From Campylobacterales bacterium (GTDB lineage Bacteria > Campylobacterota_A > Desulfurellia > JAADFJ01): DNA of 14,914 nt. This document shows, piece by piece, positions 7,354 to 14,914 of this stretch. Under the pieces are notes generated by a model that worked only from the letters and a program-made list of their open reading frames with translations, did not search any database and was not told the origin of the DNA. The translations under genes were made by a program, and so were the position numbers. The DNA lies in NCBI GenBank assembly GCA_027080125.1, contig JALWSW010000167.1:1-14914 (forward strand). Reading direction: 5' to 3'. The number at the start of each line of letters is the position of its first letter. Position 1 is the first letter of the stretch.

Positions 7354-7726
7354 GCTTGAATTGAGGAAGGAAAAGTTTATGAAAGCATTTGATAGACTTA
7401 AACAGGCTGTAGAGTCAGCGTCCAATGATTTGGAAAGAGACGGTGTTATTCAAAGATTTGAATTTACGATAGAGCTTTTATGGAAAGCAATTAAAGCTGT
7501 GTTAGAATATAATAAAATAGAATGCTATTCTCCAAGGGATTGCATAAAGAGCGCATTCAGACATGGCATTATAGATGATGATGAAATTATCTTGGATATG
7601 CTTGATGATAGAAATGCAAGCTCTCATATTTATGATGAGAAAGAGGCTGAAAAAATTTTCAAAAGGATAAAGAGCGTGTATATAAAGAGCTTGGAAAATA
7701 TAATGAAGAAAATAAGCGGTTCGTAA
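7340..7726 (+). CDS. hepT: HEPN protein, HepT/HI0074-like (toxin candidate)
   Basis: A 128-residue helical protein of the nucleotidyltransferase-substrate-binding/HEPN family (HI0074 type): DLERDGVIQRFEFTIELLWK (30-49), SPRDCIKSAF (64-73), LDMLDDRNASSHIYDE (85-100). Arg91, His96 and Tyr98 form the R-x4-H-x-Y motif that in HepT makes the RNase active site and carries the tyrosine modified by MntA. The frame is open further upstream, but ATG 7340, with GGGAG at 7326-7330, is the start that fits the family's N terminus. Known relatives act as RNase toxins in type VII toxin-antitoxin modules; others, such as HI0074, have no proven toxicity. It is the second gene of the pair and is followed by about 100 bases with no recognisable feature before the synthase gene. 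Confidence 0.85.
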   Translation: MKKVELELRKEKFMKAFDRLKQAVESASNDLERDGVIQRFEFTIELLWKAIKAVLEYNKIECYSPRDCIKSAFRHGIIDDDEIILDMLDDRNASSHIYDEKEAEKIFKRIKSVYIKSLENIMKKISGS

Positions 7727-7832
7727 AAGCGTAGTTTCAAACGCATCTTTTAACACCTTGCTAATTTGATTGGGATGGGAATGAGATTTGCTTGATATTA
7801 CTTAATGCGGCAGACCTGTTGAGGAGGATTTG

Positions 7833-8717
7833 GTGGTCGAATTTATTGCTGAGGTGTCGAGTAACCATAATGGTAACTTGAATAGATGCTTAACATTTGT
7901 TGAAGAAGCCAAGAAATGCGGATGTGACGGTGTAAAATTTCAGCTTTTCAAAATAGATGAACTATTTGCAAAAGAAGTAATAAATCTCAAACCTGAAATT
8001 AGTAAAAGAAAGGACTGGGAGCTTCCTGTCAAATTTTTGCCTGAAATTTCGAAAAAATGCAAAGAGCTTGATATAAAATTTATCTGCACGCCGTTTTATC
8101 TTGAGGGGGTTGATGAGCTTGAGCCGTATGTTGACGCTTACAAGATTGCCTCCTATGAGCTTTTGTGGCATAAACTTTTTGAAAAATGTGCAAAAACGAG
8201 AAAACCGGTAATTTTTTCCACAGGCATGGCAACAATTGATGAGGTAAAAAATGCTTTTGATGCGCTTGTTGGAAACGGGTGCAAAGATATAACTGTTTTG
8301 CAATGTGCATCAAATTATCCTGTTCTGCCTGATCAGTGCAATCTGGCAGCAATCGGTACAATGAGAAGAATCATAAAGGCTTCGCCTGAGGTAAGGATAA
8401 GATTTGGATGGTCTGATCATTCGGTAAACGAGGGTGTTATTTTCAGAGCAGTGCATAGATGGGACGCTAAAATGATAGAATTTCATTTTGACCTTGATGG
8501 CAAAGGGGCTGAGTATGGCATAGGTCATTGCTGGCTGCCAGAGAGAGCATCCAAACTTATAAAGATGGTTTGTGATGGTTTTGCCGCTGATGGCAATGGA
8601 AAAAAAGAGCCGCAGGAGGTTGAGCTTGATGAGAGAAACTGGAGGGCAGATCCTAAAGATGGTTTAAGACCCTTAAAACAAACGAGGATAGAATGGCTGA
8701 GGCAATACGAAAAATAG
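7833..8717 (+). CDS. NeuB/SpsE-family synthase lacking the SAF domain
   Basis: TIM-barrel synthase of the NeuB family, which condenses phosphoenolpyruvate with an amino-sugar aldehyde to give a nine-carbon sugar acid. Visible motifs are FIAEVSSNHNGNL, DGVKFQLFK, FICTPFY, VIFSTGMAT, LQCASNYPVLP, GWSDHS and MIEFHFDLDG. The last keeps the Glu and His of the usual EKHF, with the Lys changed. The protein ends at about 294 residues, directly after the barrel. Normal NeuB and SpsE proteins carry a C-terminal SAF (antifreeze-like) domain of about 60 residues that helps bind the sugar; it is absent here. Start: TTG 7830 is only two bases from AGGAGG, so GTG 7833, five bases from it, is preferred. It overlaps the next gene by 25 bp. 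The fold is clear; whether the substrate is a six-carbon sugar is not. Confidence 0.85.
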   Translation: MVEFIAEVSSNHNGNLNRCLTFVEEAKKCGCDGVKFQLFKIDELFAKEVINLKPEISKRKDWELPVKFLPEISKKCKELDIKFICTPFYLEGVDELEPYVDAYKIASYELLWHKLFEKCAKTRKPVIFSTGMATIDEVKNAFDALVGNGCKDITVLQCASNYPVLPDQCNLAAIGTMRRIIKASPEVRIRFGWSDHSVNEGVIFRAVHRWDAKMIEFHFDLDGKGAEYGIGHCWLPERASKLIKMVCDGFAADGNGKKEPQEVELDERNWRADPKDGLRPLKQTRIEWLRQYEK

Positions 8718-9679
8718 ATATTGATGAAATTGAGAAGCGCCTATCAAATCTTGAATTCACACCATCACCCATCGATTTTGAGGCAATCAAACAAAACTAC
8801 ATTAAAAAGATAGGCAATGGAAAGGTAATCTTGAAGCTAAAGGCATCAGAAAATATTGGATTGGGCCATTTATCCCGAATGATAACGCTTGGCTGGATTT
8901 TAAAAGATGCAAAAACGGATCTGATTTTTGCGATTAACGACTTTGAGTATGCCAAAGAACGGTTGAAAAGAGAGGGTTTTGGTTTTGAGGTTAACGGGTT
9001 TGGCTCTAATGAAGAGTTTATTGATTTTTTGATTGATAAGCGCAAACCTGAAGTGATTGTTGTTGATGAAAAATATCAATACAATGCGGACGATATAAGA
9101 AGATGGCAGAAACAGACGCGATTTATCTCGTTGGATTTTATTGGTCAAGGCTATGAGGTATGTGATAGAATTATCATGCCAAATGCCCATTTTGAGGAAG
9201 AAAAATATCCAACTTTCAATAATATAGTCTGGGGCTGGGATTGGGTTTTGATAAATAAAGAGGTTTTGAAACTCAAGCCGAAAGAAAATTTGCCGAAAAA
9301 GGTAGATAGCATTGTTGTTACAACCGGCGGAAGCGACCCGTCTGGCATGCTGTTTAAATTCTTGAATTGGCTTGAAGGTTGCAAAAGAGAGGTTTTGATC
9401 TTAATTGGTGATGCATTTAAACACAAAGATAGTTTAAAAGATCTGAACTTGCCCGATAATTTCAAGATTTTGCCTTATCATCCGAGTAAATTATTGAAAG
9501 GCGATGTTGCTATTGCAACCTTTGGTGTAACTGTATATGAGTTGATTTATTTGAATGTGCCATTTGTGTGTGTGGGGCATACGAAAGAGAATCAAGAGGG
9601 GTGTCGAATATTAAGTAAGAGGAGTGATACATTAAGTGTTTTAAATTTTAATAAAGAGGTGGAAATGTGGAAAAAATAG
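8693..9679 (+). CDS. SpsG/PseG-like GT-B protein (nucleotide-sugar hydrolase or transferase)
   Basis: Residues about 44-310 resemble PseG/SpsG. IGLGHLSRMITLGWIL (55-70) includes the GH pair (His59) that in PseG is the catalytic His releasing UDP from a nucleotide sugar. VVTTGGSDPSG starts the second Rossmann half, and AIATFGVTVYELIYLNVPFV with GHTKENQEG forms the nucleotide-sugar pocket. Next to a NeuB-type synthase, such a protein would supply its free sugar substrate, or act as a glycosyltransferase as suggested for some SpsG relatives. A leading segment of about 43 charged residues is extra, and the C terminus ends soon after ENQ, apparently missing a tail usual in the family. ATG 8693 has GAGG five bases upstream and overlaps the synthase gene. 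The 3' end overlaps the methyltransferase gene by 13 bp. Confidence 0.8.
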   Translation: MAEAIRKIDIDEIEKRLSNLEFTPSPIDFEAIKQNYIKKIGNGKVILKLKASENIGLGHLSRMITLGWILKDAKTDLIFAINDFEYAKERLKREGFGFEVNGFGSNEEFIDFLIDKRKPEVIVVDEKYQYNADDIRRWQKQTRFISLDFIGQGYEVCDRIIMPNAHFEEEKYPTFNNIVWGWDWVLINKEVLKLKPKENLPKKVDSIVVTTGGSDPSGMLFKFLNWLEGCKREVLILIGDAFKHKDSLKDLNLPDNFKILPYHPSKLLKGDVAIATFGVTVYELIYLNVPFVCVGHTKENQEGCRILSKRSDTLSVLNFNKEVEMWKK

Positions 9680-10866
9680 AAACTAAATTGATAAATTGTC
9701 CAATTTGTGGCTCAAAAGATTTTGAAGTTGTGTATGAGAAATTATTTAAAGTGCCCATTGGTAATGAGTTTTATTTTTGGAATACAGAACAGGTTATTTG
9801 TAAAGATTGCGGTATGGTTTATACAAATCCGCAGCCTACTAAAACCACTTTAAGTCTATACTACAAAAATGTCTATAATTTATTTGGTAGAGCCTCTACC
9901 GGTTCAAGGAGAAGTCAATTAGAATTTTTGATAATGAATATACCTGAAAGCATTAATACTATTTTTGAAATAGGACCTTTTGACGGTACCTTTTTGAATT
10001 TGGCAAAAAAAGAAGGATTTAAAGTTTTTGGTGTTGAACCTTCTGTTGAAGGTGTAAATAGAGCAAAGAAACAATACAACATAAATCTTGATAACGATTT
10101 TTTTGATGATAAGTATGTGGAAAGCTTTGTAGAGGAAAAGCAGGAAAAATTTGATGTAACGTGTTTCTTTCATGTCTTGGAACATATTCAGAACCCTTTG
10201 AATTTTTTAGAATTGGTGAGAAAAATAACAAAAACTGGCGGTTATATATTCATAGAAGTTCCCGATGCTAAAAAGCCTAATGCAGAAAATATTGCAGATT
10301 TTTTTTCAATAGAACATATAATGCATTATACTGAAAATTCCTTGGAAAATATCGCTTATGTTTTGGGATTGGATATAATAGCTGTTGAAAAGCCGCAAGA
10401 TATAAATGTGATAAGAATGATATTAAAAAACTCAAGCAAAGAGGCAAATGGGGAAATTCTTTTTAATGATTTTGAAAAAAATAAAAAAATAGTAAAAGAT
10501 TATATACAAAAAAGGAGTAAGTTCTTAGAAATAATAAAAGAAAAATTGGCGGAAGTGAAAACTGTAATAATTTATGGTGCGGGAATGCATACATCTCAAA
10601 TGATTGGAGAGGGTTTGTTGGAAAACATAAATATAGAGGCTATTGTTGATTCTGACGTAAGAAAATGGAGGAACAATTTTTTTAATTATACGATATCGTC
10701 ACCTGAAATTTTAAAAAATTGCAAATTTCCAGTGTTAATTTCTTCTTATGATAGCCAAGAAGAGATTTCTAATTTTATATCCAAAAATTATCCGAATGTT
10801 AAGCAAATCAAGCTGTATGATAAGGTCATAAGTTATAATAAAGGTACAAAGGAATCTGTATGTTAG
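9667..10866 (+). CDS. class I SAM-dependent methyltransferase, sugar C-methyltransferase type
   Basis: Three-part layout typical of NDP-sugar C-methyltransferases (TylCIII-like). First is an N-terminal zinc module with Cys11, Cys14, Cys45 and Cys48 (CPICGS and CKDCGMVYTNPQP). Then a SAM-binding Rossmann domain (IFEIGPFDGTFLNLA, 99-113; FHVLEHIQNPLNFL). Last is a C-terminal Rossmann-like domain (VIIYGAGMHTSQMIGEGLL, then IEAIVDSD). Such enzymes methylate a carbon of 4-keto nucleotide sugars; related three-part proteins act on other substrates, so the exact reaction is inferred. GTG 9667 is chosen because GAGGTGG lies four bases upstream and the nearby ATG 9665 belongs to the last codons of the previous gene. 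Very AT-rich, like the two genes after it. It overlaps the next gene by 7 bp. Confidence 0.85.
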   Translation: MEKIETKLINCPICGSKDFEVVYEKLFKVPIGNEFYFWNTEQVICKDCGMVYTNPQPTKTTLSLYYKNVYNLFGRASTGSRRSQLEFLIMNIPESINTIFEIGPFDGTFLNLAKKEGFKVFGVEPSVEGVNRAKKQYNINLDNDFFDDKYVESFVEEKQEKFDVTCFFHVLEHIQNPLNFLELVRKITKTGGYIFIEVPDAKKPNAENIADFFSIEHIMHYTENSLENIAYVLGLDIIAVEKPQDINVIRMILKNSSKEANGEILFNDFEKNKKIVKDYIQKRSKFLEIIKEKLAEVKTVIIYGAGMHTSQMIGEGLLENINIEAIVDSDVRKWRNNFFNYTISSPEILKNCKFPVLISSYDSQEEISNFISKNYPNVKQIKLYDKVISYNKGTKESVC

Positions 10867-12584
10867 TTTCAGATGTAATTGCAAAAACACTATCATTATT
10901 GGGTGTAAAAGCTGTTTTTCTTTATCCTGGGGGAACAATAGCTCCATTATTAGATTCGCTTGCAAAAGAAGGAATTGACTATATTTGTGCAAGAAATGAG
11001 CAAGGTGCTGGATATTCAGCCATAGGTATTGCGAAAGTAAGCAATGAAACTCAGGTAGTTATTGTGACATCCGGCCCGGGTGCTACAAATTTATTAACCC
11101 CTGTTGCAGATGCTTATTATGATTCCGTTCCGTTGTTAGTATTTACAGGTCAGGTTGGAACCAAGGATATAAATTTCGAGGAAAAAATTCGACAGACGGG
11201 ATTCCAAGAAACGGATACTGTTGATATTTTCAAGTCCGTAACTAAAAAAGCACATACTTTGGCTCTTGATGAAGATATTTCAAGAACAATATATGATTCT
11301 TTTATGCTGACAAAAGAGGGAAGGCCGGGTCCTGTTCTTGTTGATTTGCCAATGGATGTTCAAAGAAGTGAAATAAAACAGGAGGATTCAAAAAAATTTT
11401 TAGCTGACATTAGCAAGGAAATTAACAGTTCAAAAGATAAGAGTAGTGTTTTCTCAAAAATTAGTGGATTAATTTATAAGTCTAAAAGACCGTTAATTTT
11501 GGCGGGTAATGGTATCTATATTTCAGATTCCGTAAACGAATTTCGGTCTTTTGTGAGAAAATACAATATTCCCGTAGTATGTAGCCTGCCAGGTGTTGGA
11601 ACTTTGCCCTCTAATCATCCATTATACTTTAGCTTTTTGGGTCACACGGGAGAATATTTTGCAAATTTGGCTGCTTATTATTCGGACTTTTTAATTGTAT
11701 TAGGCGCAAGGCTTGACTTACGTCAAACCGGTTCAGAAATAGGTAGTTTCGAAGAAAACAAAATTATTGTAAGAGTAGATATAGATAAAAATGAGTTGGA
11801 ATATGGAAGGGTGAAAGGCAATATTAATGTTAACATGGATTTAAAACAATTTTTTGACGAATTTTTGTTGCTTGATTTTAAAATTTCATCAAACAAATAT
11901 TCTGCATGGATAAAGCAGATAAATGATTGGAAAAATAAATTTAATTCATCACAATTTTATCAAAACCCTTCTCTTGGTATGTATGATGTGATTAAGGCAG
12001 TTGATAAAATTTCCAAGAATAAAAAAGTGATTGTTAGCTCCGGAGTAGGAATGCACCAACAATTGGTCGCCAGATATTTTACGTTTGATTATCCGAAACG
12101 TATTTGGCTAACCTCTGCCGGCCATGGCACAATGGGGTTTGATATACCGGCGGCCATAGGCGCTATTATGCATTTTTCAAAAAATTATATGGGTATTGTA
12201 TTTGCAGGAGATGGTTCGTTTCAAATGAACATTCAGGAATTAGCGACAATAAAAGAATATAATCTGCCAATAAAAATGTTTGTTCTTGATAACGAAAGAC
12301 TGGGAATTGTATCCCAATTCCAGATTTTAAATTGGGGGAAGGATCCTTCAACGGGAAACAAACAAAATCCTTCATTTTCAGAAATTGCCAAGGGATATGG
12401 TCTGAAAGGATTTGATGTTTTTTCAAGGAAAGAGCTAAAAGATGTTTTAAATGCAACTTTTCAAGATAATTTGCCTTCAGTTATTCATTGTCATACATCT
12501 TCAAAAGAAGATGTTCTGCCTATGTTATTAGGTGGTCAAAAAATGAATGAAATGTATCCTTTTGAGGAAAAGGGAGTATTATGA
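10860..12584 (+). CDS. acetolactate-synthase-like ThDP-dependent enzyme
   Basis: A 574-residue three-domain enzyme of the acetohydroxyacid synthase family. The N-terminal domain has ARNEQGAGYSAIGIAK with the ThDP-activating Glu47, VTSGPGATNLLTPVADAYYD, FTGQV and FQETD. A middle domain follows (about 195-340). The C-terminal ThDP/Mg motif is GDGSFQMN (from 450) through LDNERLG, with Asn478 at the normal spacing; the usual NN pair is DN. AHAS decarboxylates pyruvate and joins the acetyl unit to a 2-keto acid. Given the sugar genes around it, a branched-chain amino acid role is unlikely. A related enzyme, YerE of Yersinia, adds a two-carbon unit to a keto-sugar to make yersiniose, a plausible model here. 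No regulatory subunit gene is adjacent. AAAGGA lies six bases before the ATG. It overlaps the SDR gene by 4 bp (ATGA). Confidence 0.85.
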   Translation: MLVSDVIAKTLSLLGVKAVFLYPGGTIAPLLDSLAKEGIDYICARNEQGAGYSAIGIAKVSNETQVVIVTSGPGATNLLTPVADAYYDSVPLLVFTGQVGTKDINFEEKIRQTGFQETDTVDIFKSVTKKAHTLALDEDISRTIYDSFMLTKEGRPGPVLVDLPMDVQRSEIKQEDSKKFLADISKEINSSKDKSSVFSKISGLIYKSKRPLILAGNGIYISDSVNEFRSFVRKYNIPVVCSLPGVGTLPSNHPLYFSFLGHTGEYFANLAAYYSDFLIVLGARLDLRQTGSEIGSFEENKIIVRVDIDKNELEYGRVKGNINVNMDLKQFFDEFLLLDFKISSNKYSAWIKQINDWKNKFNSSQFYQNPSLGMYDVIKAVDKISKNKKVIVSSGVGMHQQLVARYFTFDYPKRIWLTSAGHGTMGFDIPAAIGAIMHFSKNYMGIVFAGDGSFQMNIQELATIKEYNLPIKMFVLDNERLGIVSQFQILNWGKDPSTGNKQNPSFSEIAKGYGLKGFDVFSRKELKDVLNATFQDNLPSVIHCHTSSKEDVLPMLLGGQKMNEMYPFEEKGVL

Positions 12585-13330
12585 GTAAGACTGCTTTGAT
12601 TACTGGTGGAAGCAGGGGCATAGGCAAGGCGATTGTATTTGCATTGGCAGAGAAAAATATAAATATTATGTTTACTTATAAAAATAATGTTGAAATGGCA
12701 GCTTCTGTTGCGGATACAATAAAGCAAAGGGGTGGCAAAGCTGAATATGCACAGTTTGATCAAAATAATCTAAAAAACATATATAGTCTCATCAATAAAA
12801 CACATAAGATATTAGGTAAGATAGATATTTTAATTAATAATGCTGCAATTGCCCAAGAAAAGCCTTTTGAATCAATAACGGAAATTGATTTCGATACTAT
12901 GATAACTGTTAATTTTAAATGCCCCTTTTTTCTAAGCCAGAATGTGGTTCAGGATATGCTGGAGTCGGGATGGGGAAGAATTGTCAACATAGTTTCCATC
13001 GGCGGACAATGGGGAGGTTTTAATCAGGTGCATTATGCTGCATCCAAAGCCGCTTTAATAAATCTAACACATTCTATAGCTAAAATCTACTCTAAATTCG
13101 GCATAACATGCAATGCCGTATCTCCCGGTTTAGTTGCCACGTATATGTCTGCTAATGAGCTTCAAACGGAAGAGGGAAAAAAGAAACTTGAAAATATTCC
13201 TGTTGGCAGAATAGCAAAACCGGAGGAGGTTGCAAATGCTGTTGCTTTTTTAATAAGCGAAGAATCCTCTTATATAACAGGTCAGACAATAAATGTAAAC
13301 GGAGGAATGTTGCTGAGTCATGGAGTTTAG
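12581..13330 (+). CDS. short-chain dehydrogenase/reductase (FabG-like)
   Basis: A classical SDR of 249 residues: cofactor motif TGGSRGIG (8-15), NNAA (86-89), and catalytic Asn111, Ser139, Tyr152 and Lys156 in IVSIGGQWGGFNQVHYAASK. The C-terminal VNGG segment is typical. It resembles 3-oxoacyl-ACP reductases, but family members reduce many ketones. The ATGA overlap with the ThDP enzyme argues that it acts on that enzyme's product, for example reducing an acetyl branch to a hydroxyethyl branch. This is inference from position. An AAGGGAG-like site lies about five bases before the ATG. NAD versus NADP preference was not decided. Confidence 0.88.
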   Translation: MSKTALITGGSRGIGKAIVFALAEKNINIMFTYKNNVEMAASVADTIKQRGGKAEYAQFDQNNLKNIYSLINKTHKILGKIDILINNAAIAQEKPFESITEIDFDTMITVNFKCPFFLSQNVVQDMLESGWGRIVNIVSIGGQWGGFNQVHYAASKAALINLTHSIAKIYSKFGITCNAVSPGLVATYMSANELQTEEGKKKLENIPVGRIAKPEEVANAVAFLISEESSYITGQTINVNGGMLLSHGV

Positions 13331-13339
13331 GATTTAAAA

Positions 13340-14554
13340 ATGAAAAAATTGCTTATTCTTGGCACTGGCAAAGATCAGGTTTTTGGTATCGAAAAAGCAA
13401 AGGAAATGGGACTATATACTATTGGTCTGGATTTAAACGAGTTTTCTGATGGCGTAAAGCTTGTGGATGAATTTTATAAGGTAAACATCAAGGATGAAAG
13501 CGAAGTTATAGCTTTTCTAAAGCGATACGAAAAACCCATTGATGGCGTAATTGCCTTTGGTGTTGATATTCCTGAAATTTTAGCAAGAGTGGCAGAGATT
13601 AAAGATGTTTGTTACTATACTGACTATAATACAGCACTTATCTCCAAAAATAAGTATAAAGCTAAAAAGAGAATGGAAGAATATGGTGTAAAACTGCCAA
13701 AATTCTCAGAGATTGAAACATTTGAGGAGTTAATAAGGGAAATTAAAAAGTTTGGCTATCCTTGTGTTTTAAAGCCTGTTGACAATAGCGGTGCAAGAGG
13801 TGTTTTGAGAATTACTGAAGATATTGATCTAAAACGGGCATTTGAATATTCAAAGGCTTTTTCCAAAAGCGGTTCTTTAATTCTTGAGGAATTTTTGGAT
13901 GGTTTGCAGATAAGCTCGGAAAGCTTTGTGATAGATAGCAAGGTTTATACTATTGGTTTGGCAGAAAGAAATTACGAATTTTTAGATAGATTTGCTCCTT
14001 TCATAATAGAAAACGGCGGCGATTTACCACCGCCTTTAACCGATAAACAAAGAGAGGAAATAAATGAGCAGATTTTAAAATGCGCAGAAGCTTTTGGTGT
14101 AAAAAAAGGAATAATTAAGGGCGATCTTGTTTTGCATGGCGGAAAGATATTTATTATAGAGGTTGCCTTGAGGCTTTCCGGAGGTCATTTTTCGTCAATT
14201 GAGATACCGTTAAATACAGGCGTTGATTTTTTGAAATATGCAATATTGATCTCCTTAAATGAAGCAATTGAAACAGATGAATTAGTATTCAAATTAGAAA
14301 AATATGTTAGCCTGAGATATATTTTTCCATATAAAAAAGGTACTATAAAAAATCTTGAGTTTCCTGAATGGTTCGAAAAAGAAGATTCGATAAAGGCTTA
14401 TGATTTTTATTATAGAATCGGAGAGAATGCAAATTATCCCGTAAAGTCTCATCCTGAACGGTTAGGCTTTTTTTTGGTTGCAAACGAAAATTACGTTGAA
14501 CTGAAAAAAATGATTGATCAATCTTATCAGGATACAGTGGTTGAGATAAAATAA
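13340..14554 (+). CDS. ATP-grasp ligase (carboxylate-amine/thiol ligase type)
   Basis: A 404-residue protein with a pre-ATP-grasp Rossmann domain (MKKLLILGTGKDQVFGIEKA, 1-20) and a full ATP-grasp domain. It has CVLKPVDNSGARGV (142-155; Lys145 and the flexible glycine loop), ILEEFLDG (181-188; adenine hinge) and IIEVALRLSGGH (272-283; Mg-binding Glu274 and Arg278). These enzymes activate a carboxylate as acyl phosphate and join it to an amine, thiol or similar group. Within a sugar cluster it could attach an amino acid or other acid to a sugar amino group; the substrates are not shown by the sequence. AGGA lies seven bases before the ATG. It follows the SDR gene by 9 bp, and 3 bp separate it from the next ATG. 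Confidence 0.85.
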   Translation: MKKLLILGTGKDQVFGIEKAKEMGLYTIGLDLNEFSDGVKLVDEFYKVNIKDESEVIAFLKRYEKPIDGVIAFGVDIPEILARVAEIKDVCYYTDYNTALISKNKYKAKKRMEEYGVKLPKFSEIETFEELIREIKKFGYPCVLKPVDNSGARGVLRITEDIDLKRAFEYSKAFSKSGSLILEEFLDGLQISSESFVIDSKVYTIGLAERNYEFLDRFAPFIIENGGDLPPPLTDKQREEINEQILKCAEAFGVKKGIIKGDLVLHGGKIFIIEVALRLSGGHFSSIEIPLNTGVDFLKYAILISLNEAIETDELVFKLEKYVSLRYIFPYKKGTIKNLEFPEWFEKEDSIKAYDFYYRIGENANYPVKSHPERLGFFLVANENYVELKKMIDQSYQDTVVEIK

Positions 14555-14557
14555 ATT

Positions 14558-14914
14558 ATGCTCAATTTCTACTCTCTGTTTCACTTAAATCTTATGTATT
14601 CTTCCATAGAAGAAGATCAGAGAAAAGAGGTCATAAAAAAGTGTTATTACCCATTGCTTGAGTTGGCGGAAAACGGAATTCCTATTGGAGTTGAGCTAAC
14701 CGGTTTAACTCTTGAGATTATAAACGATATTGACAAATCTTGGATTGACCGATTCAAAACCCTTTTGGCTGGTCAAAAGGCTGAGCTCATAGGAAGCGGA
14801 TATTCCCAGATTATAGGACCGCTTTTTCCAAAAAAGTTGAATATAAAAAATCAGCAGTTGGGGCTGGAGGTTTATCAAAACCTGCTTGGCATAAAGCCTG
14901 ATATAGCACTGGTG
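14558..14914 (+). CDS. GH57/polysaccharide-deacetylase-like protein, N-terminal part
   Basis: Starting at ATG 14558, three bases after the ATP-grasp stop, a frame stays open for 119 codons to the right edge. It reads FHLNLMYSSIEEDQRKEVIK, then CYYPLLELAENGIPIGVELTG and LIGSGYSQIIGPLFP. This matches the N-terminal barrel region of glycoside hydrolase family 57-like proteins that occur in surface-sugar and flagellin-glycosylation clusters. In such barrels the FHLN His is a candidate active-site residue. The rest of the protein, including other catalytic residues, is outside the window, so activity cannot be judged. The ribosome-binding site is weak, and coupling to the upstream gene is likely. 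It is probably the next member of the same operon. Confidence 0.75.
   Translation, partial: MLNFYSLFHLNLMYSSIEEDQRKEVIKKCYYPLLELAENGIPIGVELTGLTLEIINDIDKSWIDRFKTLLAGQKAELIGSGYSQIIGPLFPKKLNIKNQQLGLEVYQNLLGIKPDIALV

Noticed and set aside
7962..8361. Antisense frames opposite the NeuB-type synthase
   Set aside because: They carry no motifs, overlap a strongly supported gene, and have low-complexity Phe/Lys or His/Gln content typical of shadow frames.
1..14914. CRISPR array, intact tRNA/rRNA gene or complete insertion sequence
   Set aside because: No regularly spaced direct repeats, no complete cloverleaf and no transposase-like protein were found by reading both strands.

Overview
The window looks like a bacterial accessory region made of at least two unlike blocks. 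The left block (about 1-2490) is GC-richer (for example 38 of 60 bases are G/C at 2401-2460). It holds an ADP-ribosylglycohydrolase-VOC fusion protein cut by the left edge, then a DUF4236-TPR gene broken by a one-base frameshift. The rest is AT-rich (14 of 60 G/C at 11881-11940), with many AAA/ATA/AGA codons and several TTG/GTG starts behind good Shine-Dalgarno sites. I cannot name the organism. Sugar-cluster content of this kind suggests a Gram-negative or deep-branching, perhaps anaerobic, bacterium with glycosylated flagella or surface polysaccharide.

Layout. Between the blocks, 2488-2715 has no gene but carries a minus-strand sequence resembling the 3' end of tmRNA (a possible integration scar) and a GC-rich hairpin. 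On the minus strand, 5756-2716 encodes two overlapping, paralogous MutS-type ATPases without mismatch-recognition domains. A spacer (5757-6026) with an inverted repeat and a good sigma70-like promoter separates them from a plus-strand cluster running from 6027 to the right edge.

The plus-strand cluster contains an SpsF-type cytidylyltransferase, an MNT/HEPN (MntA-HepT-like) pair, a NeuB/SpsE-type synthase without its SAF domain, an SpsG/PseG-like protein, a C-methyltransferase-type SAM enzyme, an acetolactate-synthase-like ThDP enzyme, an SDR reductase, an ATP-grasp ligase, and the start of a GH57/polysaccharide-deacetylase-like protein. From 7833 onward the genes overlap or lie only a few bases apart, so they are probably one operon.

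Inferred joint role: the SpsE/F/G set suggests synthesis and CMP activation of a nonulosonic-acid-like sugar. The methyltransferase, ThDP enzyme, SDR and ATP-grasp protein could add a methyl group, a two-carbon branch, a reduction and an amide-linked group. That ThDP-containing combination is the best candidate here for an undescribed pathway. The early dehydratase, aminotransferase and acetyltransferase genes expected for legionaminic or pseudaminic acid are not in the window.
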